A DNA stretch of 49,944 nucleotides from Paraglomus occultum. Lineage: Eukaryota; Glomeromycota; Glomeromycetes; Paraglomerales; Paraglomeraceae. This document shows, piece by piece, positions 1 to 12,003 of the stretch (within the stretch, counting starts at the first letter, position 1; each line of letters opens with the position of its first letter). The stretch is from the NCBI GenBank assembly GCA_910592205.1, contig CAJVPJ010000065.1, positions 1 to 49,944 on the forward strand, read 5' to 3'. A program made the translations under genes and the position numbers. A model generated the notes under the pieces. It saw only the letters and a program-made list of their open reading frames with translations. It was not told the origin of the DNA and did no database searches.

Positions 1-209
1 GGATATCGATGGCTCTGCGATTCTCAACAAAGCTAACCAATTTGCTCAAAATTTGAATATTGTTGACTTTAAAGGATTGTAATGACAACATAAAGGTTGA
101 TAGAGATGATCTGTTGCTCTTACGACGATTACTATGCGATATAGAAAAAGAAAAGATTAATCATTTGAAACAAACTCAATTAAATTGGTTTGCAGCAACA
201 CCGAATTGA
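1..209 (+). pseudogene. Fragment resembling a CENP-B/Tc5-type helix-turn-helix, cut by window edge
   Basis: From base 2 one frame reads 26 codons to a TAA at 80-82 and contains the string ILNKANQFAQNLNIVDFKG. That pattern (residue pairs KA, FA, a short turn, then DFKG) resembles the second helix-turn-helix of CENP-B/Tc5-type DNA-binding domains found in pogo/Tigger transposases, where the family normally continues into a conserved Trp-Leu. Here the frame stops instead. A different frame (57-209) is then open for about 50 codons and is helical and charged (DRDDLLLLRRLL). I infer a decayed transposon piece or the 3' end of a gene lying outside the window. Only 26 residues support the family call, so confidence is low. 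A pogo-type DDE domain remnant lies at 32.2-32.7 kb. Confidence 0.3.
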
Positions 210-1364
210 AATAAAAATAACAATAACGAGTTTATCGCATAATCACGTGGGTACACAATTTCATACCCGTGTAACAGTTTTATATACCGGTCTCTCATTA
301 TAACGGCCAGAAACTGCCAAAACACTCGTGCCGGTATAGACAGAGTTGACTGTATCTCTTTAGAAACTTTCGACCAAGGCGATTCTCCCACCGTAGCGGC
401 TGTCTTCACTATGTAATTCAAATGCCAACGACATTACAGGTTGTTCCTTGCCCAGTTCGTTTTTTATGGCGTATTATGACCATCACATGCTATTATCAAT
501 CAAGAGTTAATAATCGCTTGCGTTTTACTCTGAACACTCGTTTTCTTATTTCTTTCGATAAAGGAAAAAGAAACAACTTCTCTATTTCACAAGCAGTATA
601 ATTGCAAAGTAGAAATTAATTGAACGGTGATGTCTCATGATATCTATGGATGAAACATATTTTAACTGATATGTCATTGTTCTCAATAATTTACGTAAAT
701 AATTATTTTGTACGGATTAACAAAATGTATATTTTATTGTAAAGTTTATGCTTCTCAAATAAAGGTGCTATTTTGATGAATACTTGTAAATTCTTAATTA
801 CAGTTCATCAACACTATGATCGGGAACTGTGTATATCCATATGGTATGTTGTTCTAAATCCGAACCATTCTCAACCCTTCAAAATTCTAACCTATTCGAG
901 TGTAATAATCAACATCGAATAGTTTTTTTAGTACCAATTAATCCATGTTTTGTTTTATATATTTACGATTCACAAATGTGAATTAAATATTGATTTAAAT
1001 ACCCGTTTTTTTTACCAATGATATTTGTTTACCGAGACGTTAATTATTTACTCTTGCTAATTTGAAGCCGTCATATTCAGTACTATAAGTTTTCGCTTAC
1101 TAAATGGAGATAAGTGATCGAAATCGCGCAGGACTATGTCGCTAACTTTAGCAACAATCGACAATTTGTCCTTATCAAATGGTGGCATCAGTATTGTTAG
1201 TAGTATTAGTTATTAGTATATGGTAATTAAAACATACTATACTATCCTTTCAGGTGTACTGTGACGGCAGCAGATATGAAGACCACTCACATTTTGTGGA
1301 ACTCAAACTCGCATTGAGTACTTTCTTGGCTAGGCAACTTGCTTTCTACCCGCCTAGTCCCATT
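210..1364. other. Intergenic, AT-rich
   Basis: No convincing gene. An 81-codon - strand frame (176-421) has no recognisable motif and overlaps the fragment at the left edge. The last few hundred bases are the presumed promoter of the amine oxidase gene; no clear TATA box stands out. Confidence 0.5.
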
Positions 1365-3645
1365 ATGTCGAAGTCTTCTCAGAAAACAGTAATTATTGTG
1401 TACGTCGGGAAAGCTGCAAAGCTTTTTATATTTTAGAAATTCTTCTATTCACATAACCAATCACTGATGGACACGTATGACTTAAAGTGGAGCAGGAATA
1501 TCGGGTTTATACGCGGCATATCAACTTCATAAAGCAGGATTTCAAGTAAAAGTTCTTGAATCTAGCAACCGGGTTGGTGGACGGGTTTATGGGGCTCAAC
1601 TTAGTGATGGCAAGAGAATTGATCTTGGAGGTAAGCGACAGCACCTGCTTCAAACGAGAGAAAGAGTAGGAGTATTGCCAGTCAGTAGAACATGTCAATT
1701 TTCTTTTGTCTATAGGTCAATGGGTGGGCAAGACTCAAAAGCCCATTTTGGACTTGTTGAACGAACTTGGGTTGGAAACTTATCCGCAGTACGCTCAGGG
1801 AAATACTGTCCATTGGAGAGGGAAAACCATTAGAAAGTTTAAGGCCACGACGACCATCCCCCCCTTGAATATCTTTGGTACGAAAAAAGTTATAGGCGGT
1901 TTCTAAAAATGGCCATGACTCTAACTAAATACTAATCGGTTGTTCATACCCGTTACATATTAATATACCTTCTAGTCTTATTGGATCTTCAATTTAATGG
2001 AATTTCTGCGACCGACAAGTTGTGCAAAGGCATCGACGTCGATCACCATCAAAAATCGAGTATGGGAGAGTCTATGCATGCTTTGTACATTCTAAGGATG
2101 ACGTCTTTGCTATATTAACTATATCATTTCACTTTTCATACTGTAGAAAATGCAACGTATCTGGATTCAATAACCGTTGACAAATGGATTAGTTCCAAAG
2201 TGCATAGTAAGACAGTCAAAGAACTTTACGATTGTGCCGTACGAATGATATTGGGTGCTGAAGGAAATGAGGTCTCATTGTTACATTATCTGAGTGTAAT
2301 CAAGGCTGGAGGAGGTAAGTAAAAAGAACAAACGATATTGCGTAAATGCTTGGTCATTTGAATCGGCATATCTAACCGACATTATGCGTGGCTCCCATAC
2401 TCGTAAACAAAACAAGGCATCTTGAACCTATCCGAAACCCGAGATGGTGCACAAGAGTTCAAGATTAAAGGTGGAGCATACCAAATACCCGAGAGTCTCC
2501 AACGCAAATTACCCGAAGGATGTATCTCCTTCCAACGTCCAGTTACGCGAATCAAGCACCACAAGGACAAAGTGGAAGTGTATTCCGGAGATCACAAGTT
2601 TGTTGGCGATTATGTAGTCATGGCTGTTCCCCCCACTGCACAGGCTACGATTTCCATCGAGCCATTTGTCGGACTGGCGAGAGCTAAGGTAGCTAGATAT
2701 CGGTTAAAGGTATAGGAATGGCTTTCCAATGTACTATTTCTCATCCTTCCGTGTCCCTACCTCCCTGTAGTTGTGCGAAAAGATGTTCATGCCAGCATAT
2801 ATTAAAATTGCTCTAGTTTATGAGAAGGCATGGTGGAGAGAGAATGGTTTTAGTGGAGAAATTCTTTGTTTTGACAAATCTCCAGACATTAAATTTGGAG
2901 AGGGTTTATCTCCTATATCAATGGTAAGATCGTTCTCATATATTTAAGTCGCCAGATACTATAATTATTAAAAAGAATTTACCTTCATATTAGATTGTCG
3001 ATGGTTGTAACTATGATGCTTCTCTTACGGCCTTGTTAGTATTTATTACTGGGAAGCATGCAATTGAACACACCAAGGTGATATTATACTCGTTGACTGT
3101 CAGGGTGTATTGTATGATTTGTTAAAATGGCCGACTAACCATTTGTCTTCTCTGATTCCATCGATCAGCATCCATATGAGAAAACTAAAGCACGAATTCT
3201 TAGTCAAGTGGCTCAAATATTCTCATACGATCAGGCCGCTCATCCCATTGATTATGTTGAGAAGAATTGGCTGCTGGACGAATGGAGTGCTGGAGCTCCA
3301 TCTGCATTATGTGTAAGCAAAATGAATCAAAAATATATCAATTGATTATAATAACAATAGAGTTTTCAAATATTAATTTCGACAATTTTTTTTTAGCCTC
3401 CAGGAACTCTTCTTTATTATGGCGAAGCATTCCGAAAACCGATTGGACGAATGCATTTTGCTGGTAATTTAATTGACTATTTTCACTGTCCAATCTTAAT
3501 GCATAGCATTTATCGTGTCCCACTTTTCTTTTGAACAGGTACTGAGACTGCTATCCAAGATACAGGATATATGTCTGGAGCAGTACAAGCTGCTGAAAGA
3601 GTTGTTTCTGAAATCTTAAAGCATGAAGGCGTCGATAATGACTAA
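1365..3645 (+). CDS. Flavin-containing amine oxidase (monoamine oxidase family), 11 exons
   Basis: FAD-dependent oxidation of an amine to an aldehyde with release of ammonia and H2O2. Exons: 1365-1399, 1488-1630, 1716-1877, 1976-2059, 2147-2314, 2417-2688, 2771-2923, 2994-3077, 3169-3312, 3397-3463, 3539-3645; total 1419 nt, 472 aa, frame kept at every junction. The dinucleotide-binding motif VIIVGAGISG is at residues 9-18, assembled across the first intron, which fixes the start. LGGQWVGKTQ follows at about residue 60, and FAGTETA plus GYMSGAVQAAERV close the protein. The segment SAGAPSALCPPG aligns with the SGGCYTTYFPPG region of animal MAO: the Cys that covalently binds FAD is Ala here, so FAD is probably non-covalent, and one aromatic-cage Tyr is Pro. 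The Tyr in GYMSG is kept. No C-terminal membrane anchor is seen. The substrate cannot be read from the sequence. Confidence 0.93.
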
Positions 3646-4003
3646 TATGGTGTCTTGCTTTCTCAACTTTTTCGACCGTATGACTATGATATATATTATT
3701 AATTAGAACTTTAATAGGAGATAAGTAAATATAATTGAGTTAGAATTTTGGTATTTATTAGATCATTATTTGGGTTAAAAGTCTAGACAGTCAATCCTTT
3801 ATAATGAAGTACGCCAACTAATTTATTTAATCTTACACCCATTATTGTAACAAACAACAAGAAAATTTGACTTCTACTTTATGTGCTTCTGGTCACAACT
3901 CATGTCACGTGTTCACTGTCTGATCACGCAGTTATTTTATTCGAATAAAAGATAAATATTTTTCGCGACCTCATAATACCTGACGAGTCCATACTTGTGA
4001 AAG

Positions 4004-4245
4004 ATGCCATTAAAAGGTTTGGCGCATCAGTTTACGGAATAATGCAATAACTAAATTTAATTTTTTACAAACTCCAATTGATAGAGTCTCTAATTGCCTC
4101 TCTAATATCGCACTTGTCATCTTGTGAAAGTAAGAAAGGAATTGTGATTATTCACGATGATGTGAAGGAAGCCCGTCGACTCAATTTCTTCATGCTGAAA
4201 ATTATGAAACAAATGCATTTGGCAAAGACTTACACGAAAACCTGA
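4004..4245 (+). CDS. Small protein of unknown function (57 aa, 2 exons)
   Basis: Not recognised. Exon 1 is only 13 nt (4004-4016, MPLK plus one base) and exon 2 is 4085-4245; joined they give 57 aa with the junction codon GAG. Exon 2 begins after a good TAG acceptor and reads ESLIASLISHLSSCESKK, then GIVIIHDDVKEARRLN, then a basic Met-rich tail ending KTYTKT. The composition is protein-like: an amphipathic start, a hydrophobic beta-like GIVIIH strand and a basic helix. The weak point is the donor (GTTTGG rather than GTAAGT/GTATGT), so the true first exon may lie elsewhere. The gene starts 358 bp after the amine oxidase stop on the same strand. No homologous family could be named. Confidence 0.5.
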
Positions 4246-4576
4246 ACGCTGTTGTAGGAATGAATATTTCAACTATTTAAATTACGTAAAAATAAACGTT
4301 TCTTTGTAAGGTATTAGTCACTACTATAACAATAAAATTCATATCACAATCAACTTTATAGCTAATTTCGAGCAGCGGGTCACTCGCTTACTCTTAGTAA
4401 ATTATAAATTAGTGACTTTTAACACGCATTTCTATTCACAACCTCAGCCATCTACAGGTCGATGTATGATCTTAATTCTGTCGATAAATGCGCTTTGGAG
4501 TAAATAATTAATTATCGTAAGTACCACGGAAATAATTACAGGACAAGTAGCGATTATTTTTTTTCCCGATATCGTT
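4246..4576. other. Short intergenic gap
   Basis: About 330 bp between two small + strand genes. It contains an AATAAA-like stretch near 4288-4296 that could be a polyadenylation signal for the upstream small gene. Nothing else is recognisable. Confidence 0.4.
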
Positions 4577-5063
4577 ATGATTAGTGGGTTACCGGCTATA
4601 TCAAATAGTAGGAAAATAACTTCCGTTGATGGAATTCATCTTTCTCAGGGTATGTATGACAGTATTTGCATCTGTACCATTGAGAAAACCTTTCCAAACT
4701 AACAGATTGTAGTATAAGTTTCAGCTATGTCTAACAACGCATATTTTAATATTAAGTTGAACACGTTCCTCACGATCTACTATAAATTCGTATTATCTTC
4801 TCCCCCCCTCAATAGATACGCCTTTTGTATCTTCTACATGTATGTAGATAGATAAAAACAGCTTAAACTGGTTATTAGACAATGATGGCGATATGTATCA
4901 ATGGAACGAGATGGAGAAAAATCTTCTATACATGGGAAATAATCTTGTAGATGGCCTCACGAATTACTTTATGCATCCAGAAAATATTTGTCAAGTCATG
5001 GACAATGGTGATCGAATTCCAATAATGGAATTTAAACGCCTTGTAGATGAAGGAATGTTATAA
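4577..5063 (+). CDS. Small acidic protein of unknown function (85 aa, 2 exons)
   Basis: Not recognised. Exon 1 is 4577-4649, beginning MISGLPAISNSRKITSVDG and ending at a GTATGT donor; exon 2 is 4879-5063 after a TTATTAG acceptor. The split codon G|AC gives Asp and the joined frame is 86 codons including TAA. Exon 2 is acidic and Met/Asn-rich (DNDGDMYQWNEMEKNLLYMG, then ENICQVMDNGDRIPIMEFKR). Donor, acceptor and phase all agree, and the intron (229 nt) is ordinary for this window. The C terminus looks like a compact helical domain. No signal peptide or membrane segment is visible. The partner gene downstream is the convergent phenylalanine hydroxylase. Function is unknown. Confidence 0.6.
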
Positions 5064-5246
5064 AATTGATGGAATTAGAACAATGCTTATCTTGCACAGT
5101 TATAATTGACGTATTGAAATAATAGGACTATTCGCTTATATTGCATATTTGCAAAATTAAAACAAAAATAATAAAAATAATAAATTACGTATGATCAATC
5201 ATCTTAGAACGATTCTGCTCCCAACTTTACTCTACTTAGTTTTATT

Positions 5247-7392
5247 TTACCTCAACTTCTCAAGAGCATCAACAAAATTAGTCAAATCGCTTTTAATATT
5301 CTGAACGTATCTCACGATTTTCTCTTTATTGTCCAACACCTCAATACTCTCTGTATAAGGATTATATTTTACAGAGAATGGCCGATTTAGAGTTTTGGCA
5401 AATTCACGCACTTTAGCTTGAGCATCCTTGAAAGATTCGGCAACGTAATAGATGGGCTGGTACTGCGTTATAGGGTATTTTTGAAGTGCGGCTGCGTTTG
5501 GATCGAATACGCGTTTTTCAGGTTCGGATGTCAAAGCGTACTGGATCGAAAGAAAATAGATCAATGACAAAATGTAACTCGGATAAAAACGAATTGCAAA
5601 GCAGACGTTATACCTCGAGTTCTCCAAACGACGATAACAACCCTGCTCCATACGCCCTGATTTCATTTCCCTGTTGGCAGAGACCGAATTCTACTGTGAA
5701 CCAATAAATCTATGAATTCACGTATCCAACAATAATTAGTATCGCGTTCTATTGGAAATTTAAAAACAGTCTGTAATCACTTACTGTCGCAAGCTTCTCG
5801 ATATCGCTATCACTTGCCCCTAAGGATGCTAAACCAATTTCCTACAATAATCCGATGGAACCATAATGATTACAATGAAACTTGACGTCTTGATGTTCAG
5901 AATACTAGCATGCATACAAGTAAATATACCTGAGAAAAATCAGCAAAATCTGGGTCACAAAACAAGGGAACCTGTTCAAATAAAGTAAAATTAGTCACCA
6001 TCTCAATTTCTTGGTATCATTAATCATTGACACTAGACTTACATGCCCAAGGAGCTCATGACAAACATCTCTAATATAACCGAGTCGGGAACAAAGGTCA
6101 ATGTTATTCTTATACCCATAAAGTGCATGTTAAACATTTGTCAGAATACTTACGGTTCGGGTGTATACAAAGGCTTAGAATGATGTCTTATATATTGTGT
6201 AGAATGAAAAACTCGAAATGCCAATCCGTTTAAGAAATCTCTCGAGGTGAGTAAACCCATCACTGGGCGGAGAGTAAAACCGGTACAATCTAATAAATAT
6301 TAAGTAAATTAGCAAGTAATTCGCATCTCTAACTCTTAACGTCCATGCGTTCTTTCTGGCATGCCTACTTCTCTTCCGCATTCATTTCCTCATTCTCTTT
6401 CTGTACCTTTTAGAAACCTTGACACGGTTTCCAATTGCGGTATATTGTTCGCATTATAGCCACAATTCTCAACTAACAACGGGAATATGTACTGATGTTC
6501 TCTGCAGGCATGAGTTGGAAACAACCTAACGAGGTTTTCAAACACGGCGGCCCATGTTTTGATTTCAACTTCAGTATAAGCGATTTCAGGAATCGGCTGG
6601 CCGCTGCGGTAGGTTTTAGCTATTTCAGTTATTTCTTTTCGTCGAGCACGATAGACCGAATCATTTGCTCCAGGATGGTCTGATTCTTTTTTGGGGAAGG
6701 GGGGAGAGAGAACGGAGAATGTTACGAACATTAACGTATAGATAAAAGTTGTAGATTCAAATGTGTCGTCATACAAACTTACGAAGCTCTTCGCCCATTT
6801 CGAGAACTTTATCGGCAAAAGTATCGAGATCAGTCTTTTTACGAGGAAACCATGGAATTTGCTCTGATGAATATTTTAGAAAGAGTTAATCAAGTCAACG
6901 TATAAATTCAGCTTATCATTGACGGATATCATGGATTCAAAGATTTCTACTTACCTTCAGTAGCCACCGTGTTCTTTTTGCTAACAGCTTTAACTTGTTT
7001 AGCAACTTTCCCAAGTTCTTTCATGATATGAGAGAGCTGTTCAGAATCCTCAGCGTCGAAATCGACAAAGAACTCATAGTCCCACCCAGGACTTTTACTT
7101 GGCCGACTGTTAAATCGCGTATCGAATGAGCGATTGCATACGATTAATATGGTTCAAACTTATATTCGGAACCCTACTCCGGAAATTCCTACAATTTTCT
7201 TGATTCATCGTATATGTACCTCTCGATCCTAGACAAGCTGACATTCAAAGCTTTTAACACATCCAAACATATATTTAAGGATCCGACGCCTTCAGTAATA
7301 CCGAACATCAATGTTGTCCTAAACGGACCCGTATTCTCAGGTTGTGGGCCACATTTATGAAGTTGAGGGGCAGCGCTATCCTCAGTAGTCAT
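5247..7392 (-). CDS. PAH: Phenylalanine 4-monooxygenase (ACT + biopterin-dependent hydroxylase), 10 exons
   Basis: Converts phenylalanine to tyrosine using O2, tetrahydropterin and non-haem iron. Exons (high to low): 7392-7220, 7106-6955, 6863-6783, 6685-6407, 6289-6154, 6070-6043, 5971-5930, 5841-5785, 5709-5614, 5540-5247; 1338 nt, 445 aa, close to the 452 aa of human PAH, with phase kept at all nine junctions. Residues about 23-70 form the start of an ACT regulatory domain ([17 protein letters not shown], then SLSRIESRPSK). The catalytic core has VPWFPR-like [32 protein letters not shown] and [16 protein letters not shown]. Iron ligands are His278 and His283 in CHELLGH and Glu323 in TVEFGL, all present. 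A 28-nt micro-exon carries CHELLGH. The C-terminal stretch [18 protein letters not shown] matches the family; a tetramerisation helix probably ends the protein. Confidence 0.96.
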
Positions 7393-10005
7393 TTTTGAGC
7401 ACTTTGCTTGAGACGTACAATATGATAACGGTATATGCGATCCTTGACTGTAAGGAAGGAACAGGAGATCATTCTCGATAAGTATTCAAAGTATATACGA
7501 GCCCCGATTTACGGTCACGGGTGGCGCAAGTACATTCAACAATTGTACCGTGAGAATTTTGTCTTGACTAACCGAGAATAGAAATCAATTCAACTGTCGT
7601 ACCACTTTGGAGATCCGTGTGATGTAACACAATATACATTGAGAATGCTCTTTGAAAATGCATTGTAGAAGTTGCTATAATGCAAATGTTAAATTGAGCG
7701 TTCTTACGACAAAATGTCTATTTTGCAAAATTTGCACGATAACTTTGCTCATGTATTGTCATATTACAATACATAAATGTGACATGCTTATAGTGGTCTC
7801 CGTCTCGCTGAGAATAAGATGAGAGGTTTGTAGCTCCTTTTTTTTTTAACAAATTCGATTTATGGTAACAAACATTGACGCCAATTTTTAAAAAGATGCA
7901 GACAGTGTAAAAACAAATGATAAATGAGGGTTTGTCTGGCTCAGTAAAGCTTGCTTATTTGCAAGCATTAGAATCTTTAATATTAATGACATTATCATCG
8001 AATCTGAATAAATATATTATTTACACAAGATACGTAAATATCTGGCGTAGCGCAATAATATTTTAGCTATCGACAGTTTGGATTTTGGAGTAGCCATTTA
8101 TGAGTATAACCTATTTTTGGTTACCCTGATGCAAATATAAATTTCGTTATTATAACATTATCGCTACTTCTTTATCTCTTCCATCTGAATGGTTTATATA
8201 TATCTTTTACTTTTTTGTAGATAAAATTTTTGTATTGAGAAAGCTGCAACAACTTTTTCTTCAGCAAGTAACCAAACACCATCTTATTAAACAGACGAAT
8301 CAAAAAAACAAATTGTGAAAAGTCAAGTTTCTACTAATACTGTAATATTATGTAAGTAATCAGTTAGCATATTAAGATTATTATTGCAACGTACGTATCA
8401 ACTTTTGCGTCTGCTCGATAATGTCTGCTCGCATAGCTAGCACTGTTTACACAGAAATCTCTTGCTTCAACTTCACCACTGAGGAAAGAGCCATCTTGTG
8501 GTCTTTTCTCAGTAGCCATAATGCTCAAAAAAAAAAAAACAAGCGCAGAGCGTTCTTCAAACGTGTGCTACGGACGTTGAAAAAGTCGATTACTTTAGGA
8601 TTTTCTTGAATGCATTTATTACCATTACGAAGAAAAAAACTTTTGTGACTCGGGCGTTAGGGACATAAAGTACGTATATAGCTAATATAGCTTTTTGTCA
8701 TACCTCCTCTTTCTATTTATTTGATCTGTTTCATTTCTTATCAATAATTATGATTCTTGTTCTCAAAGATTTCAAAAAAAGAAACAGAACCAAGAAAGCA
8801 CGAGAAGGTAAAAAAGTCAGAGTTAGAGTTAGAATTGACAAGAAGAAATGGGAAGTTATCGACTAGCAAGATACCAAAACAGTACAATTCAATTTTTATC
8901 TGTGGTACATGCAACAAATTATTTAAAAGGAGCGAAACACCACGGAAAAGCTCCAATCTAAAAATATTAACCTATCAAAACCGTTAAACTGCACTCTTTT
9001 GTAAAATTATGGGGTCAGTACAAAAATTACTTTATGTACGTGGTATGACTTTTTACATAAATTCATTTCTTACGGAAAAGTTCGAGTCCGTAATCATCAA
9101 AACTTTAACACAACCAAAACCGCCAAGTATAGCATTCATCGATGAACGGTAACAAGAGATAACTTGTACACAAACGCTTGATTGAAGAGCTCTCATAGAA
9201 CCCCTGCATATAATTGGGGAAGAAAGTGATGTAAATAATTCGATAACTTCATTGATGAGTTAACTCCACTAGAGCTTGGGCACATAAAATGAACGAACGT
9301 CTTTGACGTTTTCGTAATTCTGTTCCACACTGCTTATCAGAATTTTGACTCTTCCTGTAAAGCAACTGTACAGTACATAATGGAATTCTATAGTTATGCA
9401 AATTTGAATAATATTGTAAAATATTTTTTTACATAGAAGCTAAAGATGGACATTTGATGTTATTACAAACTACATATCAATGAAAAATCTTGCAACAATA
9501 TCTAAAAAATATAGGCATAATTTAACTCTAACTTTTGCCATACGTTGAACTTATTCGAGTTATAGCATCGAGATTTACAAAGATTATCAATAAAATTCCA
9601 ACAACGTCCTTAACGCGTAATGGCATACATAGTTTTCACGTCTAATAAAAAAAATTTAAACTATGCATCTGTACAACCACGTTTCACGTTCTTCGATCAA
9701 TTTTCTTAGAAAACGAATCTTGTCCAACTTCTTGCTCGCTTTTGTCCACTAATATATTCGTCAATTATTCAACAGGACGACTACTGATTCGTTGTATTAC
9801 TTTGTACGACAATGAACAAAATCGGCCGATGCATGACACATAACGGCCGTAAGGTCAAATATACAGCAATTAGTGTTTATATAAAGGGTCGCATCTCTTC
9901 CTTCTTCCAAAAGTTAAATCTTACTAACTTGTGAAACCAATCCTACTATACTACTATACTAAAAACTAATTTGTAAAGTAATTCCATTATATTAAAAGTA
10001 CCAAA
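7393..10005. other. Intergenic between divergent genes
   Basis: About 2.6 kb between the start of the - strand phenylalanine hydroxylase and the + strand gene at 10006. Open frames at 8421-8609 and 8757-8987 are low-complexity (Lys-rich, containing A-runs) and show no splice-supported continuation or family motif. The right end holds a TATA-like element given separately. Confidence 0.5.
9878..9885 (+). promoter_or_regulatory. TATA-box-like element upstream of the 10006 gene
   Basis: TATATAAA followed by GGG, 121-128 bases upstream of the ATG at 10006. Position and sequence fit a core promoter TATA box. It is a short motif in AT-rich DNA, so it is supportive rather than decisive. Confidence 0.4.
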
Positions 10006-11935
10006 ATGTTTGTCAACTACTTTGTAAACAACGCTCGCGAAGTTATCACCTTTGAAGCGTGGATTCTATGGCAACTGTTCACCGGCAACAATTTCACGAG
10101 CCCAACATCTGCAAAACTTGAATATTTTTCAGAGATCAAAAATGCTATTACGGCAACTAAAGACAGCAAATTAAATGAGAGGTTTGCCGGCTATCAGCAG
10201 AATCTTAACATTATGAGTTCCGTAAGTTTTACGTTTATTTTATAAACCTTAACGATAAATTAGAATCAGTGATAAAAAATTGTCTGGATTCCTTATTTTT
10301 GTAACGGTACCTTTGTGGTCAAGTTGCGTTTGTAAGAGGGATTGTTTATCATTGAAACATCTTACACAGTCTCTGTGACTACTTATCTTGTTAATTAATA
10401 AAAATGTCTTTTCTTACGACCTGTATATTTGTTTTTAGTCGAAGTTGGCTAAAGTGTACGAAAGGGCTATCGGCTCGTATAATGAGGTCAGTATTAGTAA
10501 ATTTAATTCATGGTATCGAATTAATCGATTGTTAATAATGTTGTTTTATTTTAGATAATAGCACAGTCTGAATATCGAATAGAGCGCGAAAAGATTCAGG
10601 AAAACATAAGAAATACTGTAAATAATTTAGTAAGTGATGATATCTTAACAATGCATTATTTTTACGCAATACCGTTTGTTCAAATATTAATATCCATATA
10701 TTTATTGATAGAATCAAATTATCTCGACTATTTCGAATAAGACGGAATATGCCGCGCTTCAAACGTTCAAAGCAACACTTGAGGAATTACTCGAGAATAT
10801 AGAAATGGTAAATTCTGTACGGCCCATCACATTCGGAATGCTTGATACGAGCGGAGCCGATAATATCTGGTCGAAAATGATTGCGAAAAATGACGCAGTC
10901 TATTGTCTCAATGATACACCTGAAGAGTATAAATCCATTAAAATTTATGAGGCAGTAGACACAATGTGTCAAGAATTAATGCATAACTATAGTGTCGCGA
11001 CCAGAGTTCGTGCGCTTTATTTAATAGACCCGCCTACGATTCCGGTCACTGACTGGGAGTCTATTGATCAGAGATTGCAGGTTTATGCGGCGCACATACT
11101 TTTAGAGAGTTTGTAAGTTTTATTTATGTTATTCTTGAATAACATAACCATGCAATTATTAACAGTTTTTTTTAATAGCCGTAATATGTGGGCCACATCT
11201 CAGGATAAGGTGGCGGATTACAATAAGAGAACATACGTTATTGAAATAATTTCAAGGCTCTTTCGAAGTTATCACGTTGAGGGGCTTTTTAATCTAGTAT
11301 GGTAAATATAATAATTATATTGTCATATTTCTTAAGAATTTGACCAACTAACTTTTAATGTTTTTAGGGCAAATCTTAGAAAGCCCCAAAAAAGTCAAGA
11401 TGCCGATATGCGTGCCGTAATTTCTCTCGAGCGTCTCAACAACGCGGCCCCTACTGAAGATGCGGCACAGTCTAAGATATGGTTGGAGATATTGTTTCTA
11501 GTGTGTTCCACGCCTACGGCGGACGCTTCCAAATTTATCTCGGATTGGATAAGATTACTACATATGTGTAAAGATGCGCATAATGTTGTTAATAAGACGA
11601 TAAACGATCGATTGCACAACATTGAAGGTGGAGAGAGAATTCTGGCAAGGTTACGTACTATACCCATCATCTTGATGCAAGTCTATCGTTATGAAGTAAA
11701 ATTTGCAATATTAGATAGACCTTATGGAGCATACCATCGGGTACGCGTCTTGGAAACTCTTGAAATACTTTTGACGCCACCTGATAATTCAGATACATTG
11801 AAAGCGTTTGTGTATACGTGGTTAAGGCTTCAGGCGTATGTTAAGAATGTAGCTAGTTTATTACAAGATATCTGGCACGAGATAGACGAGCTGGAACGAA
11901 CGAGTTTCAATTCCACAGAGGAATCAAATGAGTAA
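10006..11935 (+). CDS. Unknown helical protein (476 aa, 6 exons)
   Basis: Not recognised. Exons: 10006-10221, 10439-10486, 10555-10629, 10712-11112, 11179-11301, 11368-11935; 1431 nt, 476 aa, all junctions in phase with GTAAGT/GTCAGT/GTAAAT donors and TAG acceptors. The N terminus begins MFVNYFVNNAREVITFEAW, and residues 70-160 are rich in charged helices likely to form a coiled coil (SEYRIEREKIQENIRNTVNN). Later segments are helical with conserved-looking aromatics (NMWATSQDKVADYNKRTY, then FRSYHVEGLFNLVWANLRKP). No signal peptide, membrane segment or catalytic motif is visible. The final exon (189 codons) is a long uninterrupted helical region ending in an acidic tail. A TATA-like box lies upstream and an AATAAA downstream, so the gene is probably expressed. 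It may belong to a fungal lineage-specific family. Confidence 0.85.
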
Positions 11936-11997
11936 TATATATCAACTATTAGTATTCCAAAAGTAGTATTCAATTTTATAACATTGTACGATTCAAG

Positions 11998-12003
11998 AAT
12001 AAA
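11998..12003 (+). terminator. Polyadenylation-signal-like AATAAA
   Basis: AATAAA begins 63 nt after the TAA of the gene ending at 11935, an expected distance for a fungal 3' end signal. The motif is common in AT-rich DNA. Confidence 0.35.

Noticed and set aside
176..421. 81-codon - strand ORF
   Set aside because: No motif or splice-supported extension, and it overlaps a more protein-like + strand frame at its low end.
1365..7392. Idea that amine oxidase, the two small genes and PAH form a metabolic cluster
   Set aside because: Different strands, separate promoters and no further pathway genes; proximity alone is weak evidence.
8421..8987. Two + strand ORFs, the second with CGTC..C zinc-finger-like spacing
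   Set aside because: Low complexity, contain A-runs, and a single CxxC is not enough for a zinc finger.
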